Under the pieces are notes generated by a model. The model was given only the letters and a program-made list of their open reading frames with translations, did not search any database and was not told the DNA's origin. Positions 18,301 through 26,457 of a DNA stretch of 64,000 bases are shown piece after piece; within the stretch, counting starts at the first letter, position 1; each line of letters starts with the position of its first letter. A program made the translations under genes and the position numbers. This DNA comes from VYDC01 sp963667515. GTDB taxonomy: Bacteria > Chloroflexota > Dehalococcoidia > UBA2979. The stretch is taken from assembly GCA_963667515.2 (NCBI GenBank), contig CAXXXY010000006.1:788631-852630 (forward strand), read 5' to 3'.

Positions 18301-18801
18301 ATGACGCAGGAAAGCACCGTCGCCGAGCGGCGCGCGCAGATCGCCGAGGGCGTGCGCTCCGCCGCCGACCGTGTGCGCGAGCTGCGCGATGAGCTGATCG
18401 CCGCGGAGGAGAAGCCGCTGCCGCGCGGCGAGTGGCGCATCCGCGATGCGCTGAGCCACCTCGCGGCGCGCTCCAACCCGGTGGCGCTGGCGCATCGGCG
18501 CATCGCCGAGCAGGGGCAGGAGCGCGTGCTCACCGCCGACGAGGTGAACCACGGCCAGGTGGAGGAGCGCGGCGATCTCTCCGTCGCCGACCTCGTGGAC
18601 GAGATCGTCGCGGGCTCGGAGGCGGCGCTCGCCGAGCTCCAGACGCTCTCCGACGAGTTCCTCGAGCAGACGGTGAAGGTGAGCTTCGGGCCCGGCGAGA
18701 TGCCCGCGAGCTCGATCATCCTCTTCGGTGGCCCGCGCCACTTCCACGAGCACCTCGGCGACATCGAGGAAGCGCTGAACGAGCGTTCCGCTCGACCCTA
18801 G
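18301..18801 (+). CDS. DinB-like / maleylpyruvate isomerase N-terminal-like four-helix protein
   Basis: The protein has 166 residues and is mainly helical. EWRIRDALSHLAARSN near residue 45 and a late GGPRHFHEHLGDIEEAL resemble the DinB_2/MDMPI-type four-helix bundle, in which spaced histidines bind a metal. His57 and the H-x-H-E-H cluster near the C-terminus could be ligands. GAGGAGAG seven bases before the ATG supports this start. The activity is unknown; relatives include thiol-dependent transferases. Its last codons (E-R-S-A-R-P) and TAG stop are supplied by a palindromic repeat. It is convergent with smc. Confidence 0.65.
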   Translation: MTQESTVAERRAQIAEGVRSAADRVRELRDELIAAEEKPLPRGEWRIRDALSHLAARSNPVALAHRRIAEQGQERVLTADEVNHGQVEERGDLSVADLVDEIVAGSEAALAELQTLSDEFLEQTVKVSFGPGEMPASSIILFGGPRHFHEHLGDIEEALNERSARP

Positions 18802-18834
18802 CAAGCGTTCCGCTTGACTCGAGGGGCTGCCGCC
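18781..18834 (+). repeat. Gene-end palindromic repeat, copies R4a and R4b in tandem
   Basis: R4a (18781-18801) has hairpin GAGCG-TTC-CGCTC and ends at CCCTAG, the stop codon of the DinB-like gene. R4b follows after 1 bp with hairpin AAGCG-TTC-CGCTT and a full right half ending GGGGCTGCCGC. The G/C and A/T outer pairs of the two adjacent hairpins differ but remain paired. R4b sits where the right half of R4a would be expected, as if one copy had inserted at the CTAG of another. Confidence 0.88.
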
Positions 18835-18938
18835 GCCTTCGGTGCAGCCGAGGATGATGAGCGGGGCTACTCGACCCCCGGCTCGCCGCGCCGCCCGACG
18901 GCCCCACTCACTCCAGGCACCCGAGAGCCCCCCGCGCG

Positions 18939-18970
18939 CGCGGCAGCCTTAGGGTTGAGCGGAACGCTCA
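18939..18970 (-). repeat. Gene-end palindromic repeat, copy R5, overlapping the smc 3' end
   Basis: On the minus strand it reads hairpin GAGCG-TTC-CGCTC, then AACCCTAAGGCTGCCGC, which is 1 bp shorter in the G run. It encodes the last residues of SMC (E-R-S-A-Q-P) and a TAA stop. It faces R4 across 104 bp. Confidence 0.87.
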
Positions 18971-21900
18971 TCGTCGAGGCGGAGCGAGAGCACGCGGGAC
19001 ACCGAATCGTCGCCCATCGACACGCCGTAGATCGCGTCGGCGGCCTCGATGGTGCGGCGGTTGTGCGTGATCACGATGAACTGCGATCGGGCCGTCAGCT
19101 CGCGCAGCGTCTCTAAGAAGCGACCTACGTTCGCCTCGTCGAGGGCCGCGTCCACCTCGTCCAGCACGCAGACCGGCGCCGGATTCACCGAGAGCAGCGC
19201 GAACAGCAGCGCCACCGACGTCATCGAGCGCTCGCCGCCGGAGAGCATCGCGAGGCTGGCGATGCGCTTGCCGGGCGGCTGCGCCGTGATCTCCACGCCG
19301 GGCTCGCGATCGTCTATGAGCGCGGCCACCGCGCCGTCGTCGTCGCCGTCGAGGTCGGTCGCCCCCGCCTCGTCGCCGGCGTCCTCACCGGCATCGGGCG
19401 GGGCGAGGCGCTCGAGGCGCAGCTCCGCGTGGCCGCCGCCGAAGAAGCGGCGGAAGTACTCGCTGAAGGCGGCGTTCACCTGCTCGAACGTCTCCGTGAA
19501 GCGGCGGCGGATCAGCCGCCGCAGCTCCGTGATCGCGCCGCGCAGCTCGTGCTCAGCGGACTCGAGGTCGCCTAGCTGCGTCGTGAGAAACTCGACGCGC
19601 TGGCGCTCCTCCTCCAACTCGGCGAGCGCCTCCACGTTCACCGGCCCGAGGCTGCGGATCTGCGTGCGCAGGGCGGAGACGCGCTCGCGCAGATCCTCGG
19701 CGCTCACGTCGGCGCCGCCGCGGAGCGGCGGGGCCGCCTGCGTGGCCGCACCGCCGGCGTGCGCCTCGTCCGCGGGCTCGCCGCCCTCGTCGGGCTCGGG
19801 GGCGGCCGGCGCGTCGTCGAACTCGGAGCGCGGCGCCTCGGGCGCTACGGGGTCCAGCGGCAGCACGCGCCCGCCGTCCACGACCTGCATCCCCTCGTCG
19901 GCGATCTGCGCTAGCAGCGTCTGCACCGCCTCGGCGTGGCGCCGCAGCCGCGCCTCCGCCTCTAGCAGCTCGCGCTCCGCCTCCAGCTGCCGCGCGTGCC
20001 CGTCGGCGCGGCGCGCTGAGAGCTCGCGCTGCTCCGCCTCCAGCTCGGCGAGCGCCGCGTGCGCCGGCCCCACGCGCTGCTGCGACTCGCCGCGCGCGGA
20101 GCGGGCGTTCGCGAGGCGCTGGCGCAACCCCGTGAGCTGCAGCGCCAGGTCCTCGCGCTCCCGGCGCAGCATGCCGAGCTGCTCGCGCCGCTGGGCGAGC
20201 CGGTCGCGGTCGCGCGAGCGTGCGGCGGCGCGCTCCTCGCGCTGCGCCTCGGCGGCGCGGCGCTCACCCTCCAGCGTGGCGAGCGCCGCCTGCGCGGCGG
20301 TCACGCGCTCCACGGCGGCGTCGCGCTCCGCCACCAACGCCTGCGAGCGATCGCGCAGCGCCGCGAGCTCCGCGCCCACCGTCGCCAGCGCGCGCTCCGC
20401 CTCCTCGACGCGGGCCGCGCGCCCCGCGTCGCTCACCGCCGCGAGGGGCGCCGCGAGCGTCGCGCGCAGCCGCCGCAGCTCGGCCGCGATCGGCGCGAAG
20501 CGCCGCCCCAGCGCCTCGCGCCCGGCGTCGGCGGCGCGCCGATCGGCCTCGGCGCCGTCGACGGCGCGGCGGGCCTGCGCCACCAGCTCGCGTGCGTCGG
20601 CGGCCGTCGCCTCCTGCCGCCCCAGTCGCGCCTGCGCCAGCGACACCTGCTCCACCGCCAGGCGCTGCTGCTCGGGCAGCTCCTCCAGCTCGCGCTGCAG
20701 CGCGAACTGCTCCGTGGTCGCGCCGCCGCGGCCGCCGAAGACGGCGCCGCCGGGCCGCAGCAGGATGCCGTCGCGCGTCACGACGGAGCCGAGGCCGCGC
20801 GGCAGCATCCGCCGCGCCGTAGCGAGGTCCTCTACCACGATCGTGCGGCCGAGCAGCGCGTCCACCAGCCCGCGGTAGCGCTGCTCCGTGCGCACCAGCC
20901 GCGCGGCGACGCCGATCACCCCGCGCTCGTTGAAGAGGTTGAGCGGGTAGGCAGGGGCGACGCGCTCCAGCGCGTAGATCGTGGCCGAGCCGGCGCGTCG
21001 CTCGCGCAGGAAGTCGAGCGCGGCGAGCGCGTCGTCGTCGCTCTCCACGACGATCGCGCCGATCTGCTCGGCGAGCGCCGCCTCGATCGCGTCCTCCAGC
21101 CCTTCGGGGACGCGGATCAGCCGCCCCACCGCCCCGACGAGCGTGGGCGGCGACTCCTCGCCCTCGGGTACGCCGTCGCGAGCGGCGGCGCGTGCCGCCT
21201 CCAGCAGCGCCTGCGCGCCCGCCCCGGCCGCCGGCGCCTGCTCCGAAAAGCGCTGCACCAGCAGGCGCCGCTCCTCCAGCTGCGCGACCAGCGCCTCGGC
21301 GGCGCGCACGGCCGCGCCCACCTGCGCGAGCTGCCGCTGCTCCTCCTCCAGCGCCCGCTCGGCCGCGTCGCGGCGGCGCCGTGCCTCCGCGAGCGCCCGC
21401 TCGAGCGTGGCAGCGCCCTCGTGCGCGTCGCGAGCGGAGGCGCCGTGCTGCCGCGCGAGCGCCAGCAGCTCGACGCGGCGCTCACCGGCACGCTCGCGCT
21501 CGACGGCGGCGCGCTCGGCGCGCTCCACGTCCCGCGCCGCCTGCCGCCGCAGCTCCTCGCGCTCCGCCTCGTGCCGGGCGCGGCGCGACTCGGCCTCGGC
21601 GAGCTCGCGCAGCAGCAGCAGCGCCGCCTCGTCGGCGCCGCCCAGCGCCACGCGCTCGCGCTCCACGACCTCGGCGGCGGCGGCGTGGCGACCGGCCAGC
21701 GCGCTCGCCTCGGCCGCGGCGCGCTGCTCGCCGGCGACGAGCGCCTCATCCTCGGCGGCGGCGCGCGCGAGCGCCTCGACATCGCGCTCGATCTCGGTGG
21801 CGCGCTCCCCCAGCAGCTCCTGCCGCTGCTCGGCCAGCGCCGTCTGCTGCTCGAGCCCCAGCGCCTCCTCGGCGAGCGCGCGCTCGCCCGCCTGCGCCGC

Positions 21901-22752
21901 GGCGAGGTCGCGGCGTGCCGCCGCGACCTCGCCCTCGAGCGCGGCCGCCCGCTCCTCCACCCCGCCCAGCTCGAGCCCGACGGCGGCGAACGCCTCGGCG
22001 CGCTGGTCGTGCTCGGCGCGCGCCGCCGCCAGCGCCTCCTGCGCCGATCGCAGCTCCGTCTCGAAGTAGAGCGAGAGCGCGTCGGCCAGCTCGTGCGCCA
22101 GCTCGCGGTAGCGCTGGGCGCGGCGCGACTGCCGCTCCAGCTGCCGGACGCGCGGCTCGATCTCGCGCAGCAGCATGCGCACCCGACCGAGGTTGCCGCG
22201 GGTCTCGGAGAGCCGCCGCTCCGACAGCACGAGCTGGTGGCGATGCCGGTCGAGCTCGCCGGCCTCCTCGATCAGGGCGCGGCGCTCGCGCGGGCGCAGC
22301 GCCAGCACCTCGTCCACCAGCCCCTGCGTCATCATCGCGTAGCTGTTCTGCCCCACCTGCGCGCGGCGGAAGAGGTCGAGCACGTCGCCCAGCCGGACGC
22401 GCTGGCCGTTGATGCGGTACTCGTTCTCGCCCGAGCGGTCGGCGCGGCGGGTGACGGCGACCTCGCCGTAGTCGATCGGCATCCAGCCCTCGGCGTTGTC
22501 GAGGGTGACCGTGACCTCGGCGGCACCCAGCGCGCGGCGCTTCTCGGAGCCGCTGAAGATCACGTCCTCGGTGCGGCGCGCGCGGATCTGCCGCGTCGAC
22601 TGCTCGCCCAGCGCCCAGCGGATCGCGTCCGCGACGTTGGACTTGCCCGAGCCGTTGGGCCCGACGACGACGGTGATGCCAGGCCCGAACTCGAAGCGCT
22701 GCCGCTCAGCGAAGGCCTTGAAGCCGTGCAGCTCCAGCGCGCGCAGGTGCAT
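18949..22752 (-). CDS. smc: Chromosome segregation protein SMC
   Basis: The protein has 1267 residues, slightly longer than typical bacterial SMC. The N-terminal ABC half has FKAF and Walker A GPNGSGKSN near residue 33. Two long coiled coils rich in Glu/Ala/Arg flank a hinge region (about residues 500-660). The C-terminal half carries the signature LSGGERSMTSVALL and Walker B VCVLDEVDAALDEANV. Between the second coiled coil and the C-terminal head is an acidic linker with EAPRSEFDDAP that looks disordered. SMC dimers with ScpAB organise and help segregate chromosomes; scpA and scpB are not in the window. It is 36 bp downstream of rnc on the same strand, a common rnc-smc order. The final residues come from a palindromic repeat. 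Confidence 0.97.
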   Translation of the reverse strand: MHLRALELHGFKAFAERQRFEFGPGITVVVGPNGSGKSNVADAIRWALGEQSTRQIRARRTEDVIFSGSEKRRALGAAEVTVTLDNAEGWMPIDYGEVAVTRRADRSGENEYRINGQRVRLGDVLDLFRRAQVGQNSYAMMTQGLVDEVLALRPRERRALIEEAGELDRHRHQLVLSERRLSETRGNLGRVRMLLREIEPRVRQLERQSRRAQRYRELAHELADALSLYFETELRSAQEALAAARAEHDQRAEAFAAVGLELGGVEERAAALEGEVAAARRDLAAAQAGERALAEEALGLEQQTALAEQRQELLGERATEIERDVEALARAAAEDEALVAGEQRAAAEASALAGRHAAAAEVVERERVALGGADEAALLLLRELAEAESRRARHEAEREELRRQAARDVERAERAAVERERAGERRVELLALARQHGASARDAHEGAATLERALAEARRRRDAAERALEEEQRQLAQVGAAVRAAEALVAQLEERRLLVQRFSEQAPAAGAGAQALLEAARAAARDGVPEGEESPPTLVGAVGRLIRVPEGLEDAIEAALAEQIGAIVVESDDDALAALDFLRERRAGSATIYALERVAPAYPLNLFNERGVIGVAARLVRTEQRYRGLVDALLGRTIVVEDLATARRMLPRGLGSVVTRDGILLRPGGAVFGGRGGATTEQFALQRELEELPEQQRLAVEQVSLAQARLGRQEATAADARELVAQARRAVDGAEADRRAADAGREALGRRFAPIAAELRRLRATLAAPLAAVSDAGRAARVEEAERALATVGAELAALRDRSQALVAERDAAVERVTAAQAALATLEGERRAAEAQREERAAARSRDRDRLAQRREQLGMLRREREDLALQLTGLRQRLANARSARGESQQRVGPAHAALAELEAEQRELSARRADGHARQLEAERELLEAEARLRRHAEAVQTLLAQIADEGMQVVDGGRVLPLDPVAPEAPRSEFDDAPAAPEPDEGGEPADEAHAGGAATQAAPPLRGGADVSAEDLRERVSALRTQIRSLGPVNVEALAELEEERQRVEFLTTQLGDLESAEHELRGAITELRRLIRRRFTETFEQVNAAFSEYFRRFFGGGHAELRLERLAPPDAGEDAGDEAGATDLDGDDDGAVAALIDDREPGVEITAQPPGKRIASLAMLSGGERSMTSVALLFALLSVNPAPVCVLDEVDAALDEANVGRFLETLRELTARSQFIVITHNRRTIEAADAIYGVSMGDDSVSRVLSLRLDDERSAQP

Positions 22753-22788
22753 CTCAGGCCACGCCGCCCGAAGGCGGAGGCGAGCGCC

Positions 22789-23610
22789 TCATCGCGCGCC
22801 CGCCCCGCCGCCCGCGTCGGGGTCGATGTCGGTCGCGCGCAGCGCCAGCAGCGCCTCGCGCGCTGCTTCCTTCTCGGCCCGCTGCTTGCTGCGGCCGAAG
22901 CCCGCGCCGGCGCGCTCGCCGTCGAGGCGAACCTCGACGCCGTAGCGGCGCGCGTGCTCGGGCCCCTCCTCCGAGACGACGACGTACTCGGGGCGCTGGC
23001 CGGCGCCCTGAACCAGCTGCTGCAAGGCGCCCTTCGCGTTCAGCAGATCGTCGTCGACGCCCAGCAGCTCCAGCTCCTCGGCGAGCGTCTCGCGCACGAC
23101 GGCGCGCACGGCCTCCAGCCCGCGGTCGAGCAGCACGGCGCCGATCACCGCCTCGTAGGCGCGCTCCAGGTTGCCCTCGCGCTCGCGGCCGCCCGTGGCG
23201 TGCTCGCCCCGGCCCAGGCGCAGCGCCGGCCCCAGCTCCAGCTCGCGCGCCACGCGGGCGAGCGTCGGCCCGCACACGAGCTGCGCGCGCCACTGCGTCA
23301 GCAGGCCCTCCTGCACGCCCGGGTGGTGCGCGTAGAGCTCGTCGGCGACGACGAAGCCGAGCGCGGCGTCGCCCAGGAACTCCAGCCGCTCGTTCGACTC
23401 GGACCGCTCCTCGGGGTGCTCGTTGACGTACGAGGGGTGCGTGAGCGCCGTGGCGAACAGCGCCCGATCGCGGAACGGCGCGCCCAGCCGGCGCTCGAGG
23501 TCGGCGAGCGTCGAGTCTTCGGCCGCCGCAGGCTGGCCGGGCGTCGCGCCCTCGTCGTCCGCGGCGCGAGGCCGCGGGTCGAGGGGCGAGGGGGGCTTCG
23601 CGGAGAGCAC
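22789..23610 (-). CDS. rnc: Ribonuclease III
   Basis: The protein has 273 residues. After about 40 low-complexity residues the nuclease domain has ALTHPSYVNE and the signature NERLEFLGDAAL, with the second acidic patch in ERAYEAVIGAVLLD. The C-terminal dsRNA-binding domain contains NAKGALQQLVQ and GRSKQRAEKEAAREAL. It processes rRNA and other structured RNAs. The GTG at 23610 is preferred because GGGAG lies six bases upstream; an in-frame ATG at 23709 would add 33 Arg/Gly/Pro-rich residues. It is upstream of smc and divergent from the CCA-adding enzyme gene; the 168-bp spacer shows no clear promoter. Confidence 0.95.
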   Translation of the reverse strand: MLSAKPPSPLDPRPRAADDEGATPGQPAAAEDSTLADLERRLGAPFRDRALFATALTHPSYVNEHPEERSESNERLEFLGDAALGFVVADELYAHHPGVQEGLLTQWRAQLVCGPTLARVARELELGPALRLGRGEHATGGREREGNLERAYEAVIGAVLLDRGLEAVRAVVRETLAEELELLGVDDDLLNAKGALQQLVQGAGQRPEYVVVSEEGPEHARRYGVEVRLDGERAGAGFGRSKQRAEKEAAREALLALRATDIDPDAGGGAGAR

Positions 23611-23778
23611 CGCAACTCCCTGCCGCACGCCCTGCGCGTACGATTCGATTCGCCCGGGCGGTTCGCCTGGCCCCCGCGGCCGGCGAGCCGACCGGCCGCT
23701 GCCGGGCATCCGCGCGTCGTGCGGGGCACGAGAGGCCGCGGCGCGCGATCGCGGCGATCGTAGGGAGCGCCCATTCGA

Positions 23779-25161
23779 GTGTCAAGAATCGCTCAGCCGC
23801 TTAAGCGCCCTACTCCGACCAGGCTGCGTCGCGCCCTGCCTCCGGGCTCGCGGCGCCTGCTCGACGCCGCCGCGGCCGCCGCACGCGAGCAACGGCGCGG
23901 GCTGTGGGTCGTCGGCGGCGCCGTGCGCGACCTCGCCGTCGGCGCCGCACCGCGCGAGATCGACCTCGCGGTCGACGGCGACGCGGCGCGGCTCGCACGG
24001 CGGACCGCCGCCGCGCTCGGCCTCCCCCGCGCCGCCGTGCGCGTCGAGCCGCGCTTCGGCACGGCCTCCGTCGAAGTGGCTGGCGAGGTCGCGGGCGAGC
24101 TCGCCGGCGAAGCGAGCGTCGAGGCGTGCGCGCACCGCCTCGACATCGCGCGGCTGCGGACGGAGCGCTACGCGCGGCCCGGCGCGCTCCCCGAGGTGCG
24201 CTTCGGCGCGAGCATCGAGCAGGACCTCGCGCGGCGCGACTTCACCGTCAACGCGGTGGCGCTCACCCTCGTCGGCCCCGCCGCGTCGACCCGAGCCGGC
24301 ACGCTCGTCGATCCGCTGGGCGGGCTCGCCGATCTCGAGGCCGGGCTGCTGCGGGCGCACCACCCCCGATCCTTCGCCGACGACGCGACGCGGCTGTGGC
24401 GCGGCGCGCGCTTCGCCGCGCGCCGCTCGCTGCGGCCCGAGCCCGCGACCGCGCGCTGGATCGCCGAGGGCGGGCGCTGGCTGGCGCCGATCTCCGGGCA
24501 GCGGCTGTGGGCCGAGCTGGAGCGGCTCGCGACCGAGCCGAGGGTCGGCGGCGCGCTCACGCGGCTCGAGGCGTGGGGCACGCTCGCCGCGACGCACCGC
24601 GCACTCGACCCGGCGGGCGAGGCGGCGCGCGCGCTGCTCCGGCGCCGCGGGCCGGTCGCGCCCGAGCTGCTGCTGGCGCTGCTGCTGGGCGGCCGCCGCC
24701 CGGACGCACGACGCGCCGCCGCCGGCCGGCTGGCGGCGACGCGATCGGCGCGGCTCGCTGCCGACGAGGCGACGGCGCTGCTGGCGGCGGGCCGCCGCGC
24801 CGCCGGGCGCGGGGCTGCGGCTGGGACGAGCCACGCCGCGCCGCCCTCCGCGCTCGATCGGCTCGCGGGCAGCAGGCAGCCCGCGCGCGACGCCGCGCTG
24901 TGGCTCGACGGCGAGCGCCAGCGCCCGCTGCAACGGGCGCTGCGCCGCTGGGAGCGCACCGCCTCCCCGCTCTCGGCGGCCGAGCTGATGGCGCTCGGCG
25001 TGCCGCCGGGCCCCGGGCTGGGCCGGCTGCTCGCGCGCTTGCGCCGCGAGCGCTACCTCGGCAGGCTGAGCGGCGCCGCCGCGGCGTGCGCGCGGGTGCG
25101 CCGCGAGCTCGCCGCCCCTCGGCGGGCGGAGCGGCGGCGGGCGGAGGCGCGCGAGCGATGA
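23779..25161 (+). CDS. cca: CCA tRNA nucleotidyltransferase / poly(A) polymerase family protein
   Basis: The protein has 460 residues. The class II nucleotidyltransferase head shows GGAVRDLAVG and the metal-binding pair in EIDLAVDGD; the neck has RRDFTVNAVAL and the body DDATRLWRGARFAARR. It repairs or adds the 3' CCA of tRNAs. The three tRNA genes in this window already encode CCA, so here it would mainly repair ends. The C-terminal half is very Ala/Arg rich. The start is GTG at 23779 with GGGAG 10-14 bases upstream. The next gene overlaps its stop (ATGA). Confidence 0.85.
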   Translation: MSRIAQPLKRPTPTRLRRALPPGSRRLLDAAAAAAREQRRGLWVVGGAVRDLAVGAAPREIDLAVDGDAARLARRTAAALGLPRAAVRVEPRFGTASVEVAGEVAGELAGEASVEACAHRLDIARLRTERYARPGALPEVRFGASIEQDLARRDFTVNAVALTLVGPAASTRAGTLVDPLGGLADLEAGLLRAHHPRSFADDATRLWRGARFAARRSLRPEPATARWIAEGGRWLAPISGQRLWAELERLATEPRVGGALTRLEAWGTLAATHRALDPAGEAARALLRRRGPVAPELLLALLLGGRRPDARRAAAGRLAATRSARLAADEATALLAAGRRAAGRGAAAGTSHAAPPSALDRLAGSRQPARDAALWLDGERQRPLQRALRRWERTASPLSAAELMALGVPPGPGLGRLLARLRRERYLGRLSGAAAACARVRRELAAPRRAERRRAEARER

Positions 25162-25541
25162 GCGCGACGCAGCGCCCCCCCGGCGGCGAAGCCACGAGCG
25201 GCGAGCCCACGAGCGCCAGGACGTGCGCGATCTGCGGCGGCAGCGAGGACGATCCGCGGCTGCTCGCGAGCTGCTACGGCTGCCGCCGCACGTTCCACCT
25301 CAACCCGTACGCGGCGCCCGGCACGGACTGCGGCGACGTCTGGGCGGGGAGCTCCGCCGACGACGAGTTCACCGGCCTCGAGCTCTACTGCGCCTCGTGT
25401 CTTCGAGTTGGCAGAGCGCCTGTCGGGGGCGAGACGCCAGCGGGCAAGGCGGTGCCGCGAGGCGTGGGCGCGCCGCCCGCGCGACCGCGGCGCCCGCCGT
25501 GGCGGAGGCGCTACCGCCGCCTCGACGCGGGCAAGCGGTGA
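25158..25541 (+). CDS. Small zinc-finger-like protein (Cys/His rich), unknown function
   Basis: The protein has 127 residues. The first 80 hold a Cys/His pattern CAICGG, then CYGCRRTFH, then TDC, then YCASC, suggesting two zinc sites of PHD/RING-like or treble-clef type. The C-terminal 40 residues are Arg/Pro rich and basic. The ATG overlaps the cca stop by 4 bp, so it is probably translated together with the CCA-adding enzyme. A nucleic-acid or RNA-end role is possible from context but not shown. It is not recognised as a named family. Confidence 0.6.
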   Translation: MSATQRPPGGEATSGEPTSARTCAICGGSEDDPRLLASCYGCRRTFHLNPYAAPGTDCGDVWAGSSADDEFTGLELYCASCLRVGRAPVGGETPAGKAVPRGVGAPPARPRRPPWRRRYRRLDAGKR

Positions 25542-25882
25542 GCGGCACCCCCAGCCGCCGCTCGCGCCGACGCCGGCCGCCGCCGCCCGCGGGCGAGGCC
25601 CGCCCCGCCGCCGGGGCCCCGCCCGCCGCCGCGCCCTCGAAGCCCCCGCCCTCGATGTCCGCGCCCGGAGCGGCGGGCGGGCGCTGGCCGACGTGGGCGC
25701 TGCTGCTCGCCGCGCTCGCCGGCGCGTGGATCGGCCGCCAGGCGACCGCGCTGCCCGAGGCGGGAACGCGCGCCTTCGACATCGTGATTGCCGTGGGTAT
25801 CGCGGCGATCGTGGCGATGGGCTACCGGCGGCTGGCGCGGCGCTATCGCGGGCTGCGCCGCGGGCGCTCGAGCGGGCGGTAG
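25538..25882 (+). CDS. Small membrane protein, unknown function
   Basis: The protein has 114 residues. An Arg/Pro/Ala-rich N-terminal ~45 residues precedes two hydrophobic segments (WALLLAALAGAWIG and FDIVIAVGIAAIVAMGY) and a basic C-terminus (RRLARRYRGLRRGR). The GTG at 25538 overlaps the stop of the zinc-finger gene (GTGA); an internal ATG at 25655 is an alternative. It ends 40 bp inside the convergent GNAT gene, so the two 3' ends overlap. No family is recognised. Confidence 0.5.
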   Translation: MSGTPSRRSRRRRPPPPAGEARPAAGAPPAAAPSKPPPSMSAPGAAGGRWPTWALLLAALAGAWIGRQATALPEAGTRAFDIVIAVGIAAIVAMGYRRLARRYRGLRRGRSSGR

Positions 25883-26457
25883 AACCAGCCGCAGCCTCGC
25901 TCCGCGCCCCCGTGCTCGACGGCGGTCGTCTGCTCGGCGGCGGCCGGCGCGCACCCGGACGCGCCCGCCGGCGGGACGGCGAGCGGCCGATAGCCGGCGC
26001 GCAGCCAGAAGTAGACGCCGCGGCCGTTGCCGCGCGGCACGCTCGCGTAGAGCGCTCGCACGCCCTCGCGCGCCAGCCGGCGCTCCGCCGCGAGCACCGC
26101 GCACAGCCCCAGCGAGCGACCGCGCTCCTCGGGCGCGACCGCCACCGCGAGCAGCGTCATCGCCTCGCCCGGCCCCGGCGCGACCACGAGCAGGCCCACG
26201 TCCGCCCCCTCGGCGCGCACGAGCAGCAGCCTCGCCGCGGCGGGCGGCGCGGGGAGCGGCCCGTCGTAGCCGCGCGCCACGCCATCGGCGAGCGCGCGGC
26301 GCAGCGCAGGCGACTCCGGCAGCGCGTCCAGCTTGTGCAGCGAGACGCCCTCGGCGCGCGCCCAGGGCCGGCCGGCCCCCTGCGCACGAGGGCGTGCCGC
26401 GCGGGTGGGGGCCGCCCGCCGCGCGCCGGCCGTGCCGCTCGAGGGAGGCGCGCTCAC
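25843..26457 (-). CDS. GNAT family N-acetyltransferase
   Basis: The protein has 204 residues. A central GNAT core is visible: AMTLLAVAVAPEERGRSLG supplies the acetyl-CoA-binding strand and turn (R-x-x-G-x-G/A-like, here RGRSLG), followed by helix LCAVLAAERRLAREGV and GVYFWLRAGYRPL, typical of the last strands. The GTG start overlaps the dinG stop by 4 bp, making it the last gene of the rsmA-to-dinG operon. The substrate is unknown. The much longer frame upstream on this strand is a shadow of dinG. Confidence 0.75.
   Translation of the reverse strand: MSAPPSSGTAGARRAAPTRAARPRAQGAGRPWARAEGVSLHKLDALPESPALRRALADGVARGYDGPLPAPPAAARLLLVRAEGADVGLLVVAPGPGEAMTLLAVAVAPEERGRSLGLCAVLAAERRLAREGVRALYASVPRGNGRGVYFWLRAGYRPLAVPPAGASGCAPAAAEQTTAVEHGGAERGCGWFYRPLERPRRSPR

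Noticed and set aside
12586..18764. Very long minus-strand open frames (for example 1403 codons from 18764) that would fuse ftsY-region sequence with the DUF2298 protein.
   Set aside because: The upstream parts are Arg/Ala/Gly shadow sequence caused by high GC. True starts with 4-bp overlaps exist at 16976 and 14556, and ftsY occupies another frame.
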